51,077 nucleotides of DNA from Lentisphaeria bacterium (GTDB taxonomy: Bacteria; Verrucomicrobiota; Lentisphaeria; Victivallales; UBA1829): NCBI GenBank assembly GCA_017629515.1, contig JAGBXB010000018.1, forward strand, positions 1 through 51,077. The letters run 5' to 3'. The first letter of the stretch is position 1. Each line of letters begins with the position of its first letter. The notes under the pieces were generated by a model. The model did no database searches, was not told the DNA's origin, and worked only from the letters and a program-made list of their open reading frames with translations. Position numbers and translations under genes: made by a program. Of the stretch, positions 34,541 through 43,517 are shown in pieces.

Positions 34541-35576
34541 TTGTTGTTACTCCTTTTTTACGGATGAGGATTCTGAAATACGGGCATTTTCCATTTATTG
34601 ATAAATCTTTATCGTCCATTCCTTTACGGAATTTGATAATTTCAAACTGTTCCGGATTATATTTATCCAAAAAGGTTATCGGAACCCCCATAATTCCATC
34701 ATAGTCATAGGGAATATCCGTTGTTTTTCCAACATTTATAGCATCGTAATTATCAAAGCGCGGATATTCTTCAGCATTGTAGCGTTTATACAGGTCTAAT
34801 TCTTCGTGCCTTTTGGAATAATCCAGATTTGTAAACCATCTTACTCCAACCACCCGTACATATTTATTACCTTTTTCATCCAGTCGCAACGATTTGGAAT
34901 ACACATTATAATATTCCGGAACCCTGAATTCCCTATCACCACTGTGAATACTTGCTCCCAGCCAAAGTTTATTTTCTTTGATCAAGGGAAAAATTTCTTT
35001 ATAAGTAATAGCGTTCTGATTACCGATAATAACAAACTTCTTATCATATTCCACCAACTGCGCCACATATTCCCGGAAAAGAGAGAAAGGTGGATTGGTC
35101 ACGATAATATCGGCTTCTTTCAGTAACGCCACACACTCTTCTGAACGGAAATCCCCATTCCCTTTCAAGGCAGTAAGAATATTTTTACGGTTTTGCAAAA
35201 GCAGTTTCACATCAGTAAGATCTGTTGCGCCATCGCCGTTTTCATCCGTTATTTCTGTAATTTCGATTTTATGGGCGACAAGGGGTCTTTCACGGTCTTT
35301 CATGCCGAAAAAGTGAAATAGAGGCAGTTCTTCCCCTGCAACAGGAGAGCGTTCATAACAGGTTGCAATCAATTTTTTCAACCCGAAGAAATTGAAATTC
35401 ATCGCAAAATATTTAAAAAAGTTGCTTTCAAAAGGGTCATCACAATTACAAAAAACGGTTTTGCCTTTAAAGTGTTCCTTATAATGCCGCAATTCTTTTT
35501 CAATGTCGGTAAGTTGCGTGTAAAATTCATCCTGTTTGGCTTTATTAGCCTTTTGCAAATTTTTGTTTCCTGCCAT
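34530..35576 (-). CDS. EcoRI-family adenine-specific DNA methyltransferase
   Basis: A 348-residue enzyme that methylates adenine in DNA using S-adenosylmethionine. The catalytic motif IV is NPPF at 161-164 (IIVTNPPFSLFREY). The opening AKQDEFYTQLTDIEKEL and VFCNCDDPFESNFFKYF are characteristic of the EcoRI-methylase family. The recognition site cannot be read from sequence. The frame is open to 35609, but the ATG at 35576 is preferred because a CGGAG site precedes it and the family N-terminus begins there. It is the first gene behind leader element copy B and overlaps the HNH nuclease gene. Confidence 0.85.
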   Translation of the reverse strand: MAGNKNLQKANKAKQDEFYTQLTDIEKELRHYKEHFKGKTVFCNCDDPFESNFFKYFAMNFNFFGLKKLIATCYERSPVAGEELPLFHFFGMKDRERPLVAHKIEITEITDENGDGATDLTDVKLLLQNRKNILTALKGNGDFRSEECVALLKEADIIVTNPPFSLFREYVAQLVEYDKKFVIIGNQNAITYKEIFPLIKENKLWLGASIHSGDREFRVPEYYNVYSKSLRLDEKGNKYVRVVGVRWFTNLDYSKRHEELDLYKRYNAEEYPRFDNYDAINVGKTTDIPYDYDGIMGVPITFLDKYNPEQFEIIKFRKGMDDKDLSINGKCPYFRILIRKKGVTTNEN

Positions 35577-35609
35577 CTGTGGTTTTCTCCGTATTTTGGG
35601 AAACACCAC

Positions 35610-35766
35610 AAAAAAAAGAGGTGCATCCCTGATTCATACGCACCACATGTCCACCACAGACATACACAACGATACAAACGCAGAAATGCACCGTGTATGA
35701 AACACGGCACAAAACTCCATTCTCCGTTGTGTTTAGGCTTTTATACAAGGTGGTGGTTTGTGGTGC
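35610..35766 (-). promoter_or_regulatory. Structured leader element, copy B
   Basis: Helices in plus-strand coordinates: P1 35640-35647 with 35759-35766; P2 35651-35657 with 35750-35756 (CCACCAC/GTGGTGG); P3 35664-35671 with 35725-35732; P4 35691-35696 with 35702-35707. The strand 35620-35626, next to an eight-base A tract, can pair with 35686-35692 beside P4. It can instead pair with 35638-35644 (one G-T), which overlaps P1 by five bases and would give a classical terminator hairpin with a T tract on the minus strand. Thus P1 and the terminator exclude each other. The element ends about 35 bases before the methylase start. Confidence 0.72.
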
Positions 35767-35939
35767 AAGCCTGAAATTTCAGCTGTAAATTTTTATATCA
35801 GAAAAGTTTTATTTTGTCTGTTTTTTATCCTTTCGTTAAAATTGACGGATGGCTTGCTGAAATATAACCCTCTGAAAAGAGAAATTCAACTTGAAAAACA
35901 AAAATCTCTCACTTTTTTACACAAAAAAAATTTTTTCTC

Positions 35940-35968
35940 TTGCATTATTGAAAAAAGCGTGCTATCTT
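35940..35968 (+). promoter_or_regulatory. Predicted promoter for ftsK
   Basis: TTGCAT, a 17-base spacer ending GTGC, and TATCTT, 46 bases upstream of the ftsK start. The stretch 35767-35939 between leader copy B and this promoter is A/T-rich. It includes a small TGAAATTTCA palindrome at about 35771-35780 and nothing else recognisable. Confidence 0.6.
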
Positions 35969-36013
35969 TCAATAGGTTCTTTTATTAATATATAAAGTGG
36001 CAGCAATGTAAAA

Positions 36014-38755
36014 ATGAATGAAGATAAAGAAAAAAACTCCCCTTTGAGAGATTATCCCATGTTTGAAGAGGATGATTTGCAGGAAAATCCCGCAGAAAAT
36101 CCTCCGGAAGATATCATCCCTCCCGGACGCAGTAAAATCGGGAAAAAATATTCTCCTTCCACCGGCAGGAAAATTTCTCCCGCGGAGGAAGAATTGCCTG
36201 TTTATGTGTTCAAGATCCAGTATATCCTTTCCGCCATTCTCATTCTGCTTTTTCTCCTTGCCATTTTCTCCTATTCGCCCGCAGATACTTCCATCATTGA
36301 CGGCGGAACCACGGCTCCCCTTTCCAATTTCTGCGGACTTCTGGGGGCACATCTTTCCAAATTTTTCTTTTATGTTTTCGGACTTGCCACTTATCCCATC
36401 GTTCTGCTTCTCACCTTGTGTGCCATCCGGTCATTCATCCCGGTTCCCATGAAACGCAAAGGGTACTTTTTTTCTCTTGCAGCCGCAATTGCCGGCATAA
36501 CTCTGCTTATGGCGATCTCCCCGCAGGATTTTGCGTTGCGTACAGACTCTTTGGGTATCGGCAGAATGGATGAACCGCTTCTGGCTCTTTCCGGCGGGGC
36601 GTTGGGAGCATTTTTTGCTGCGCCGGAAACAAAATTATATCCCGCAGGTTTTCTGCGTATGTATATCGGAACAGTGGGGACAAGTGTTGCCGCGCTTGCT
36701 CTTTTGGTTTCCGGACTTGTATTTATATTCCTTGCGGACTGGAAAGATATACTGAAAAAACTTCTTGCCTCCCATTTTTCCCTTTCTCTGCCGCTGTGGA
36801 AAAGAAAGTCGGCTCTCAATGTTGCTTCTTCTGATGAAGAGGAAGAGGAAATCTCCCCCCTTATCACTCCGGCAACAAGAAGAAAAAGAACGCTGGAAAC
36901 TTCTTTGCCGGAAAAAGAAAATTTTTCCGATGCGGAAGAAACAATGGAGGAAGATCCCCGCTTTGCCGCTTACCATGAAGAAATGGATAAACTTCTTGAA
37001 GAAGAGGAGGAAGAAGAAGACAACTTGCAGAAAGTCACCGTGGAACAGGAAGAACTCTCCGGAGAAGCTCTTCACCAGATCCGGCAGCTTCCCGGAGAAA
37101 CTGAAAATAAAAATATTTCCACAGATGCTTATGCGGTCAATCAGCAGGATAAAGCCCTCGGAGCCGCCTCCCCCCTTAAAGAAGAAGTCGTTTACAATGG
37201 CAATTTTGAATTGCCGCCTGTTCCCATGCTCACCCAGCCTCCGGCGGATGCCAAAACGGAGGATGCCGCCCATCTCAACAAGGCAAAGGCTACTTTGCAG
37301 GCAACTCTGGACAGTTTCGATATTGCCGGAAGCGTCTCCGGTACGATCGTGGGCCCCCGTATCACCCGTTTTGAGATCACTCTTGAACCCGGCGTGAAAG
37401 TGGACAAAGTTACCGGTATCCAGAATAATATTGCTATGGATATGTGTGCTACAAGTGTGCGTGTCCTTGCCCCCATCCCCGGCAAAAATGCGGTGGGGAT
37501 CGAAGTACCCAACAAAATCTCCAATATGGTCTTTATCCGCGAGTTGTTTGAATCTGCCGCATGGAAGGAATCCAATGCGGATATCCCCATTATTCTGGGA
37601 AAAGATGTTGCCGGAAAAGTCATTGTCACCGACCTTGCCAAAGCCCCTCACCTGCTTATTGCCGGTTCAACAGGAAGCGGAAAAAGTGTATGTATGAATA
37701 CTCTTATTATGAGTCTGCTTTACAAATTTTCCCCCTTTGATCTCAAACTGATCATGGTTGACCCGAAATTTGTGGAATTGGAGATGTACCGCCCCCTCCC
37801 GCATCTGATCACACCGGTAGTGAACGATCCCAAAAAAGTCCCCTTTGCCCTGCGCTGGGGAGTCAATGAGATGGAACACCGTTATCAAATGCTTGCAAGG
37901 GTCAAGGCAAAAAATCTCAATGCCTTTAACAGCCGCCCCAAAGATCCTGTCCCTGTTCCGGATGAAAATGGAGATATCATCCCCCAGAAACTCCCCTATC
38001 TGCTTATCATTGTAGACGAATTGGCGGATATTATGATGACAGAAGCCAAAAGCGATGTGGAAACCAGTATCTGCCGTATTGCCCAGAAAGGACGGGCGGC
38101 GGGTATCCATCTGGTCATTGCCACCCAGACCCCCAGAAAAGATATCATTACCGGAACGATCAAAGCCAATCTGCCCACAAAGATCTCTTTCAAAGTTTCC
38201 AACTTTACCGACAGCCGCGTGATTTTAGATACCATGGGCGCGGAAAAACTTCTGGGAAAAGGCGATATGCTTTTTAAAGGCCCGAGCGGGGAAATGGAAC
38301 GCATCCAGGGTTCTATGGTTTCCGATCCGGAGATCCAGAGGACGGTGGATTTTGTTTCCAGTCAGGTCCCCCAGAGTTTCAACGATACTGTGCTGCTTGA
38401 ACCCGGAACCGGAGAAGATGTGGAAGAACCCGATGACGGAGCAAACTCTTTCCCGGAAATAGATATGGAAGAGGAAGAGGCTTCCGAAAATGCGGCAATG
38501 ACGGAATATATCAGAGCGGCATGTGCCAAATATCTGAAAAGTTCCGATGATGAAAAATTACGGAAAGCATTGGAGATCATGCTGCGGGAAGGCAAGATCA
38601 GTACGTCCTACTTGCAGAGACGCATGACCATTGGATATAACACCGCCGCAGAGATCATTGATACATTTGAAAAACGCGGACTTGTTTCCGCACCTCTTCC
38701 CGGAGGTCAGAAACGCACTATTCTCGTATTCGATGAACTGGGCAGACCGGAATAA
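36014..38755 (+). CDS. ftsK: DNA translocase FtsK/SpoIIIE
   Basis: A 913-residue division-site DNA pump. Three to four membrane segments occupy residues about 70-250. An acidic Glu-rich linker follows (runs of Glu near 275-345). The motor domain has Walker A AGSTGSGKS near 551 and Walker B LLIIVDELADIMM, plus DPKFVELEMY and the TQTPRKDIITGTIKANLPT region. The C-terminal gamma winged helix (ISTSYLQRRMTIGYNTAAEIIDTFEKRGLV) reads polar KOPS-like sites and activates XerCD. The ATG at 36014 has only a weak purine site; the promoter lies close upstream. Confidence 0.93.
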   Translation: MNEDKEKNSPLRDYPMFEEDDLQENPAENPPEDIIPPGRSKIGKKYSPSTGRKISPAEEELPVYVFKIQYILSAILILLFLLAIFSYSPADTSIIDGGTTAPLSNFCGLLGAHLSKFFFYVFGLATYPIVLLLTLCAIRSFIPVPMKRKGYFFSLAAAIAGITLLMAISPQDFALRTDSLGIGRMDEPLLALSGGALGAFFAAPETKLYPAGFLRMYIGTVGTSVAALALLVSGLVFIFLADWKDILKKLLASHFSLSLPLWKRKSALNVASSDEEEEEISPLITPATRRKRTLETSLPEKENFSDAEETMEEDPRFAAYHEEMDKLLEEEEEEEDNLQKVTVEQEELSGEALHQIRQLPGETENKNISTDAYAVNQQDKALGAASPLKEEVVYNGNFELPPVPMLTQPPADAKTEDAAHLNKAKATLQATLDSFDIAGSVSGTIVGPRITRFEITLEPGVKVDKVTGIQNNIAMDMCATSVRVLAPIPGKNAVGIEVPNKISNMVFIRELFESAAWKESNADIPIILGKDVAGKVIVTDLAKAPHLLIAGSTGSGKSVCMNTLIMSLLYKFSPFDLKLIMVDPKFVELEMYRPLPHLITPVVNDPKKVPFALRWGVNEMEHRYQMLARVKAKNLNAFNSRPKDPVPVPDENGDIIPQKLPYLLIIVDELADIMMTEAKSDVETSICRIAQKGRAAGIHLVIATQTPRKDIITGTIKANLPTKISFKVSNFTDSRVILDTMGAEKLLGKGDMLFKGPSGEMERIQGSMVSDPEIQRTVDFVSSQVPQSFNDTVLLEPGTGEDVEEPDDGANSFPEIDMEEEEASENAAMTEYIRAACAKYLKSSDDEKLRKALEIMLREGKISTSYLQRRMTIGYNTAAEIIDTFEKRGLVSAPLPGGQKRTILVFDELGRPE

Positions 38756-38809
38756 AAAACAATAATCACAAATAAGCAGAAATAAGCAGTGTACCATTGG
38801 AGGTAAAAG

Positions 38810-39820
38810 ATGACACAACTTCCTGAAGAACAATATAAACCCTTTGACGGGGAAAATAAAGAAAATGCCCCCCTTACTGTGGCAAAAACCGAAGATCTTT
38901 TTTCCATACTGCCCCGGGAAGAGAAAAACAGGATGGATGAAAATTCCGATTTGATCAAAGAATTGCCGCAGGAAGAAAAAAATGAGTTTCTTTCTGCTTC
39001 TGTCCCTGCTCATCTGCCTGAAACTTCTGAAAAAGAGCAGTTGGAAATCCTGCCCGCAGAAGAAAATATAATGGAGAAAGTTGCAGCTTTTTCTCTTACA
39101 GAGGAAAATTCTTCCCCGGAGGAAGTGGTAAAATCTCTCCCGCAGGAAACACTTTCTTCTTCTGCGCCTGCTGCACCCGCCTCTACCGTTGCGGAAAAGA
39201 AAGAAGAAAAAAAGAAGATTTCTCTCATCCATCTCACGGGCAGCACACTGGGACAATTGCTTACAGCTGCAAGAAACGAACAGAATATGACCATTGAAGA
39301 AGTCTCTTCCATTACCCTTATCCGGGCAGATTACATCCGGGCATTGGAAATGGATTCCCATAATGAACTGCCCCCTATCATTTTCATCAAAGCCTATGTA
39401 CGGGCACTGCGGGCTCTTTACAATCTTGATGAAGACTCTGCAAAAATGCTTCAGGAGATGCTTGCTGATATTGAAAACCCGGCAGATGTACCGGAAAAAG
39501 TAGTGGATGAACTCAATAAAAATGTGCAGATCAATGAAGAAGAGGCAAGAAAAGTGCGTCTGACCGGTTATTATCTTATCGGAGTGGTGACAGCCCTTTG
39601 CATCCTTGCACTTTCCCTCATCATCTATTTTGCCGCAATACGGGGCAAAAATGTGCAGGAGGAAGAAAAGACCGCAAAGGCAGAAAAGACAGAAAAAACT
39701 CTTCCTGCGGAAAAATCCGCCTTTGATCCCGGCAGGCTCTCCACACTCATTCCTCCGGTCATTCCGGAAGAACAGGAGTTGCCTTTGCCGGAAGCCAAAC
39801 GCCGTGTTTCCGGCAAGTGA
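38810..39820 (+). CDS. RodZ-like helix-turn-helix membrane protein
   Basis: A 336-residue protein. Residues 1-140 are acidic and low-complexity. Residues about 142-215 are an HTH of the RodZ type (LGQLLTAARNEQNMTIEEVSS, then IRADYIRALE and FIKAYVRALRALYNLD). One membrane segment follows (about 246-270), then a short Lys/Glu/Pro tail. RodZ links MreB to the cell-wall machinery; the long acidic front is not in classical RodZ. It sits 54 bases behind ftsK with a GGAGG site, consistent with a division/shape cluster. Confidence 0.75.
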   Translation: MTQLPEEQYKPFDGENKENAPLTVAKTEDLFSILPREEKNRMDENSDLIKELPQEEKNEFLSASVPAHLPETSEKEQLEILPAEENIMEKVAAFSLTEENSSPEEVVKSLPQETLSSSAPAAPASTVAEKKEEKKKISLIHLTGSTLGQLLTAARNEQNMTIEEVSSITLIRADYIRALEMDSHNELPPIIFIKAYVRALRALYNLDEDSAKMLQEMLADIENPADVPEKVVDELNKNVQINEEEARKVRLTGYYLIGVVTALCILALSLIIYFAAIRGKNVQEEEKTAKAEKTEKTLPAEKSAFDPGRLSTLIPPVIPEEQELPLPEAKRRVSGK

Positions 39821-39841
39821 TCCTTCAACGCCATAAAAAAA

Positions 39842-41773
39842 ATGTGTGAAAAAACGCTTCCTGAAATAGAAGAACTCCCGGAAAAAAGGGAGGAGGAAAA
39901 TTTTCCAGACCGGATATTCCCTGCCCTTTTTCTTCTGCTTCTTCTCTTCTGTATACCCGGCAAACTCTTATTCAGCCTTACCCAATACCGTCAGGAAACT
40001 CTTTTTTCCACTTCGGCTCTTGCCGCGTTTTCTATTGCATTTATCTTTTTTGCCCGGACGGGACATTGGAAAAGGATAAGAGAACTATTTTCCCGGAAGT
40101 GTTTTCTTTACCCCTTTCTATTGCTTTTTCTTCTGCCGTTTCTGCAAATGGGAACGCTTTCAAATTCTCTTGGACCGGAAAACTTTTTCCTCCCGTATTT
40201 TTACCTTTTTCTCCCGCTGTTTTCCTGTATTTATGGGGATAGTTTCAGAAAAAAACTGCCGGTAATTTTTGCCTGGACAGCAGGCATACTCTTTCTGATA
40301 ACCTTTTGCGGCACATTTTCCAATAAATATTATTACCACATTATTTACGGCATCCCCGGCAACCGGAACTGGAATGCGGCGCTTCTTCTTGCCTTATCCC
40401 CTTTTCTGCTCTATTTTCTTTTTACTTTTCTGCGGAAAAAATTTCATTTATCTCTTTTGAAAAGTATTTTTATTCTTTTGATTCCTCTGGCAATGGTTCT
40501 CTATACACTTTATCATACGGGCTCTCTGGGAACAATAGTAAGTATTGCTGGAGGGTGTATTTTTTTCCTCCCTGCAATGCTGCCTGCTGCTTCCTTACGG
40601 AAAAAGACATTCCTTATTCTGTGTTTTCTCTGTATTCTTCTGGCAGGACTTCTTTTTCTTTCCAGAGAAAAAATCCTTCCTTACCTTTATAAAAGCGGTT
40701 CAGCGGCAGAAAGAGTGGAGTTATTTTCTTCCGCCGTTACAGTTCTGTGGAAAGATACTCCGATACAGGGAAACACCTTTGCCGGGATCGAAGAAATTCT
40801 TTCCGGAAACAGAAGCACAAATTACTTTCTTGTTCTGAATCCTGCGATCCGCAGTCCCCACCCCCATAATCACATGCTTTATATGATGCTTGGCTGGGGG
40901 CTCGTCGGCGGTTTGATTTTCTGGGGGATATTCCTTGTTCTTGTTCCGGTAATAAAAAGTTACTTTTTTCTTATAAGTGAAAAGGGAAGATATGAGGAAA
41001 AATTACTTTTTCTTTCCCTTGTTCTTCTGCTTACCCATGCCCAGATCGATCTGGTTCTGGAAGTTCTGCCTACGGGGGCAATTACACTCCTGTTGCTGGG
41101 ATTGTGCTGGGAAAAAAGTTTTTCCGGCGGGAAAAATTGCGGGAACGAAACATTCCAACGTTCCGGAATGGGCAGAATTTTCTGTTATATTGCCGGATCC
41201 TGTTTCCTCTTTTTCGGCGTATTTCTTGCGGGGAAACAAATTGCGGTAATGACTCTGAAAGAAAAACTGTATTCCACCGGAAAACCCCTTCCGGATAAAG
41301 AACAGAAAAAATATATACAGAGTCTTGCCTTCCTTGCACCGGAAAATCCCACGCTTCTTTATGACCTTATGCTGCTCTCTCTGCGGCAGCATGACCCCCG
41401 TACGGCATTATTCCTTGCAGGACTTATTGAAAAAGGAGCGACCCCCAATTATGCAAGAACACACTCTGCAAAAGCCCACGCATTTCTTATGCTTGGCAAT
41501 GTAGATGCTTCCCTTGAAGAATTTGCAAAGGATGCACAGCAATATCCCACAGCGATCCTCCCCATATATAATATGATGCAAATAGCAGAAAGAAATAATA
41601 AAAAGCAGCTTCTTCCTCTGCTGAAAAAAGAGTTTGAAGAAAGAATCCACATTCTGCGCCTTACAAAAGAAGAATTTTCTTCCATGCTGAAAAACCCGGT
41701 AAATGAACTTATGCCGTGGCGTTATTCTGATGGTGACAACTACGGCAACTGGAAGACACGCTTTGCAAAATAA
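39842..41773 (+). CDS. O-antigen-ligase-like membrane protein with C-terminal TPR-like helices
   Basis: A 643-residue membrane protein with about eleven or twelve hydrophobic segments between residues 25 and 450. The central periplasmic loop includes RSPHPHNHMLYMMLGWGLVGG, which matches the Wzy_C/O-antigen ligase signature (the H-N-x-[FY/L] motif near a large loop). Residues about 480-620 are soluble and helical, with TPR-like phrases ALFLAGLIEKGATPNYART and AHAFLMLGNVDASLEEFAKDAQQYP. The family joins polysaccharide chains or polymerises glycans. Only 21 bases separate it from the RodZ-like gene. No good ribosome site precedes the ATG, so coupling is possible. Confidence 0.7.
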   Translation: MCEKTLPEIEELPEKREEENFPDRIFPALFLLLLLFCIPGKLLFSLTQYRQETLFSTSALAAFSIAFIFFARTGHWKRIRELFSRKCFLYPFLLLFLLPFLQMGTLSNSLGPENFFLPYFYLFLPLFSCIYGDSFRKKLPVIFAWTAGILFLITFCGTFSNKYYYHIIYGIPGNRNWNAALLLALSPFLLYFLFTFLRKKFHLSLLKSIFILLIPLAMVLYTLYHTGSLGTIVSIAGGCIFFLPAMLPAASLRKKTFLILCFLCILLAGLLFLSREKILPYLYKSGSAAERVELFSSAVTVLWKDTPIQGNTFAGIEEILSGNRSTNYFLVLNPAIRSPHPHNHMLYMMLGWGLVGGLIFWGIFLVLVPVIKSYFFLISEKGRYEEKLLFLSLVLLLTHAQIDLVLEVLPTGAITLLLLGLCWEKSFSGGKNCGNETFQRSGMGRIFCYIAGSCFLFFGVFLAGKQIAVMTLKEKLYSTGKPLPDKEQKKYIQSLAFLAPENPTLLYDLMLLSLRQHDPRTALFLAGLIEKGATPNYARTHSAKAHAFLMLGNVDASLEEFAKDAQQYPTAILPIYNMMQIAERNNKKQLLPLLKKEFEERIHILRLTKEEFSSMLKNPVNELMPWRYSDGDNYGNWKTRFAK

Positions 41774-42080
41774 AAATATTTGTTTTTATTTTCCATTTTT
41801 CACGCACAAAACAATGTAATATATTTTATACTGAAAATAAAAACATAACTTATTATTTAATAAGATAATACAACTTTTCTTATTTTCAAGCATCAAGTTT
41901 ATTTTTTTCTTTTTTTTATTTTTCTCCCTCCCCTTGCATTCCATTGATAAAATGCTATTTTTATACAAGAAAAATCTAAAACAGAAAGGAGGAAATACAG
42001 AAAATCATATTTTCAATGTGGCAATTTCAAAAGTCATAAAAAAATGACAAAGATCAAACTTTTCAAGGGGGAAAATTGTG
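41774..42080. other. A/T-rich intergenic region upstream of the secretin pair
   Basis: This 307-base spacer has no gene. It holds a short A/T palindrome (CTTATT/AATAAG, about 41851-41866) and a promoter at 41934-41961. An AAAGGAGG site at about 41985 has no start at the proper distance. A seven-codon frame at 42017-42040 (MWQFQKS) might be a leader peptide but is weakly supported. Confidence 0.4.
41934..41961 (+). promoter_or_regulatory. Predicted promoter for the secretin pair
   Basis: TTGCAT, a 16-base spacer ending ATGC, and TATTTT. It resembles the ileS and ftsK promoters and leaves a 5' untranslated region of about 110 bases. Confidence 0.6.
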
Positions 42081-43505
42081 ATGATCAAAGTAAAACCGAT
42101 TTTTATTTTTCTTGCAGGAACATTTTTTTCTGCAACGACGGCTTTTTCCGGAACGCAGGCAAACGACCGGACTGAGGAAGAGAAACAAACTTTGCGTTTT
42201 GTTCAGGATGATGCCCAGGATTATATGGTCTCCAAGATCTATATTCTCAAATATGCCCAGAGCAACGATCTTATGCCCTTTGTCCAGTCCATGGTAAAAA
42301 GGTATAACATGAATTCCATTGTCAACTGCATCGAGTACGGCAATGAGAACCAGCAGATCCTTACAGTAACATGTCCGGTGGGGATGATGCCCTATGTGGA
42401 TGAGTTTATCAAAATGGCTGACCGCAATATCACCATTGACGGGAAAGTACCCGATGATATTATCCGGGGAACAGGTATCACCAGAGCCGTTTACCAGCCA
42501 AAATACCGTTCAGGTCAGGATCTTGTCAATATGATCGTCAATGGTCTTATCAATGCCGGTCCTTACGGTTCAGTATATGGCTGGGATCAGAATTCCAACC
42601 AGATCTATTGGAAAGACAATACCACCAACAGCCAGTTTGTGTATCAGTTTCTGGGTTTTATTGACCGCCCTGCGCCCCAGATAGAGATGCAGTTCAAGAT
42701 CTATCAGATAAGGGAAAGCACATTGCGGGATATGGGTATAGAATATCTGGCATGGAAAAACGGCCCCGGTTTGAATATATTCCAGGTGGGGTGGCGCGTT
42801 CTGGATCTGTCTTCATCGGGAAGTGCCGCATTGCAGAGTTTTTCCGGGCCATTGGGGGGATTCTTTTTTGCACCCCAGTTTGATGCCTCTTTTATACGGC
42901 TTCTGCAACAGAATGGAACGGCAAAGATTATGGGCGAAGGTGCGCTCACCGTTTCCAATTCCGACACAAATTCCTACTCAATATCCTTTAATCCCCAGTT
43001 GCAGAATATTGTAAAAAATACCAGTGACCAGACACAGGTGGGGATAAGTGCGGCAAGCAGTCAGAAAGCGCAAACTTTTCTTACGGTGACAGGTCCGGTT
43101 GCCTGTATCCACGGAGAACAGGAGATACTTTTTACGGTTCCGGATTATGCTCCGGGACAATATGCCCACAGCAAAGGCACACTCTTTTTTGCCTATACTT
43201 TTTCCGCAGCGGATGCGGTGGAAAGAAATTCTTTCGGTACGGAATTGGTGGAAACAAGTTCCTTTACAGGCAATATCAGTATGCCATTGAACAAGGAAGT
43301 GCTTCTGGCAAAATGGAGCAAAGAACAGAAAGTGGAACAATCTATCGGTATCCCGTTTTTATCCCGGATACCCATCCTGAAATATCTTTTCGGCACAACA
43401 ACTACTTCTGTGGAGAAAAGTTATTTTTATGTAACGGCACATGCAAAATTACTGGATACCGGAATGCAAAGTATGCAGGCAGGAAAATTGGCGCGTTTAA
43501 AATAA
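42081..43505 (+). CDS. Secretin-domain protein 1
   Basis: A 474-residue exported protein with a signal peptide (about residues 1-25). The middle resembles secretin N-type repeats: SKIYILKYAQSNDLMPFVQSM, and RAVYQPKYRSGQDLVNMI with the FIDRPAPQIEMQFKIYQI transition. The C-terminal part carries the secretin hallmark SIGIPFLSRIPILKYLFG. Secretins form outer-membrane rings in type II secretion or type IV pilus systems. The ATG at 42081 follows GGGGG; a GTG three bases earlier is possible. It is 12 bases from a second secretin-like gene. No secretion ATPase, pilin or inner-membrane platform gene lies nearby. Confidence 0.75.
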   Translation: MIKVKPIFIFLAGTFFSATTAFSGTQANDRTEEEKQTLRFVQDDAQDYMVSKIYILKYAQSNDLMPFVQSMVKRYNMNSIVNCIEYGNENQQILTVTCPVGMMPYVDEFIKMADRNITIDGKVPDDIIRGTGITRAVYQPKYRSGQDLVNMIVNGLINAGPYGSVYGWDQNSNQIYWKDNTTNSQFVYQFLGFIDRPAPQIEMQFKIYQIRESTLRDMGIEYLAWKNGPGLNIFQVGWRVLDLSSSGSAALQSFSGPLGGFFFAPQFDASFIRLLQQNGTAKIMGEGALTVSNSDTNSYSISFNPQLQNIVKNTSDQTQVGISAASSQKAQTFLTVTGPVACIHGEQEILFTVPDYAPGQYAHSKGTLFFAYTFSAADAVERNSFGTELVETSSFTGNISMPLNKEVLLAKWSKEQKVEQSIGIPFLSRIPILKYLFGTTTTSVEKSYFYVTAHAKLLDTGMQSMQAGKLARLK

Positions 43506-43517
43506 AAGGAGTGGAAA

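Noticed and set aside
35610..35766. Retron msr-msd or HEARO/omega RNA next to an HNH protein
   Set aside because: There is no reverse transcriptase, and the HNH protein is of the DUF262 type without RuvC motifs. The same element also precedes unrelated zinc-ribbon genes.
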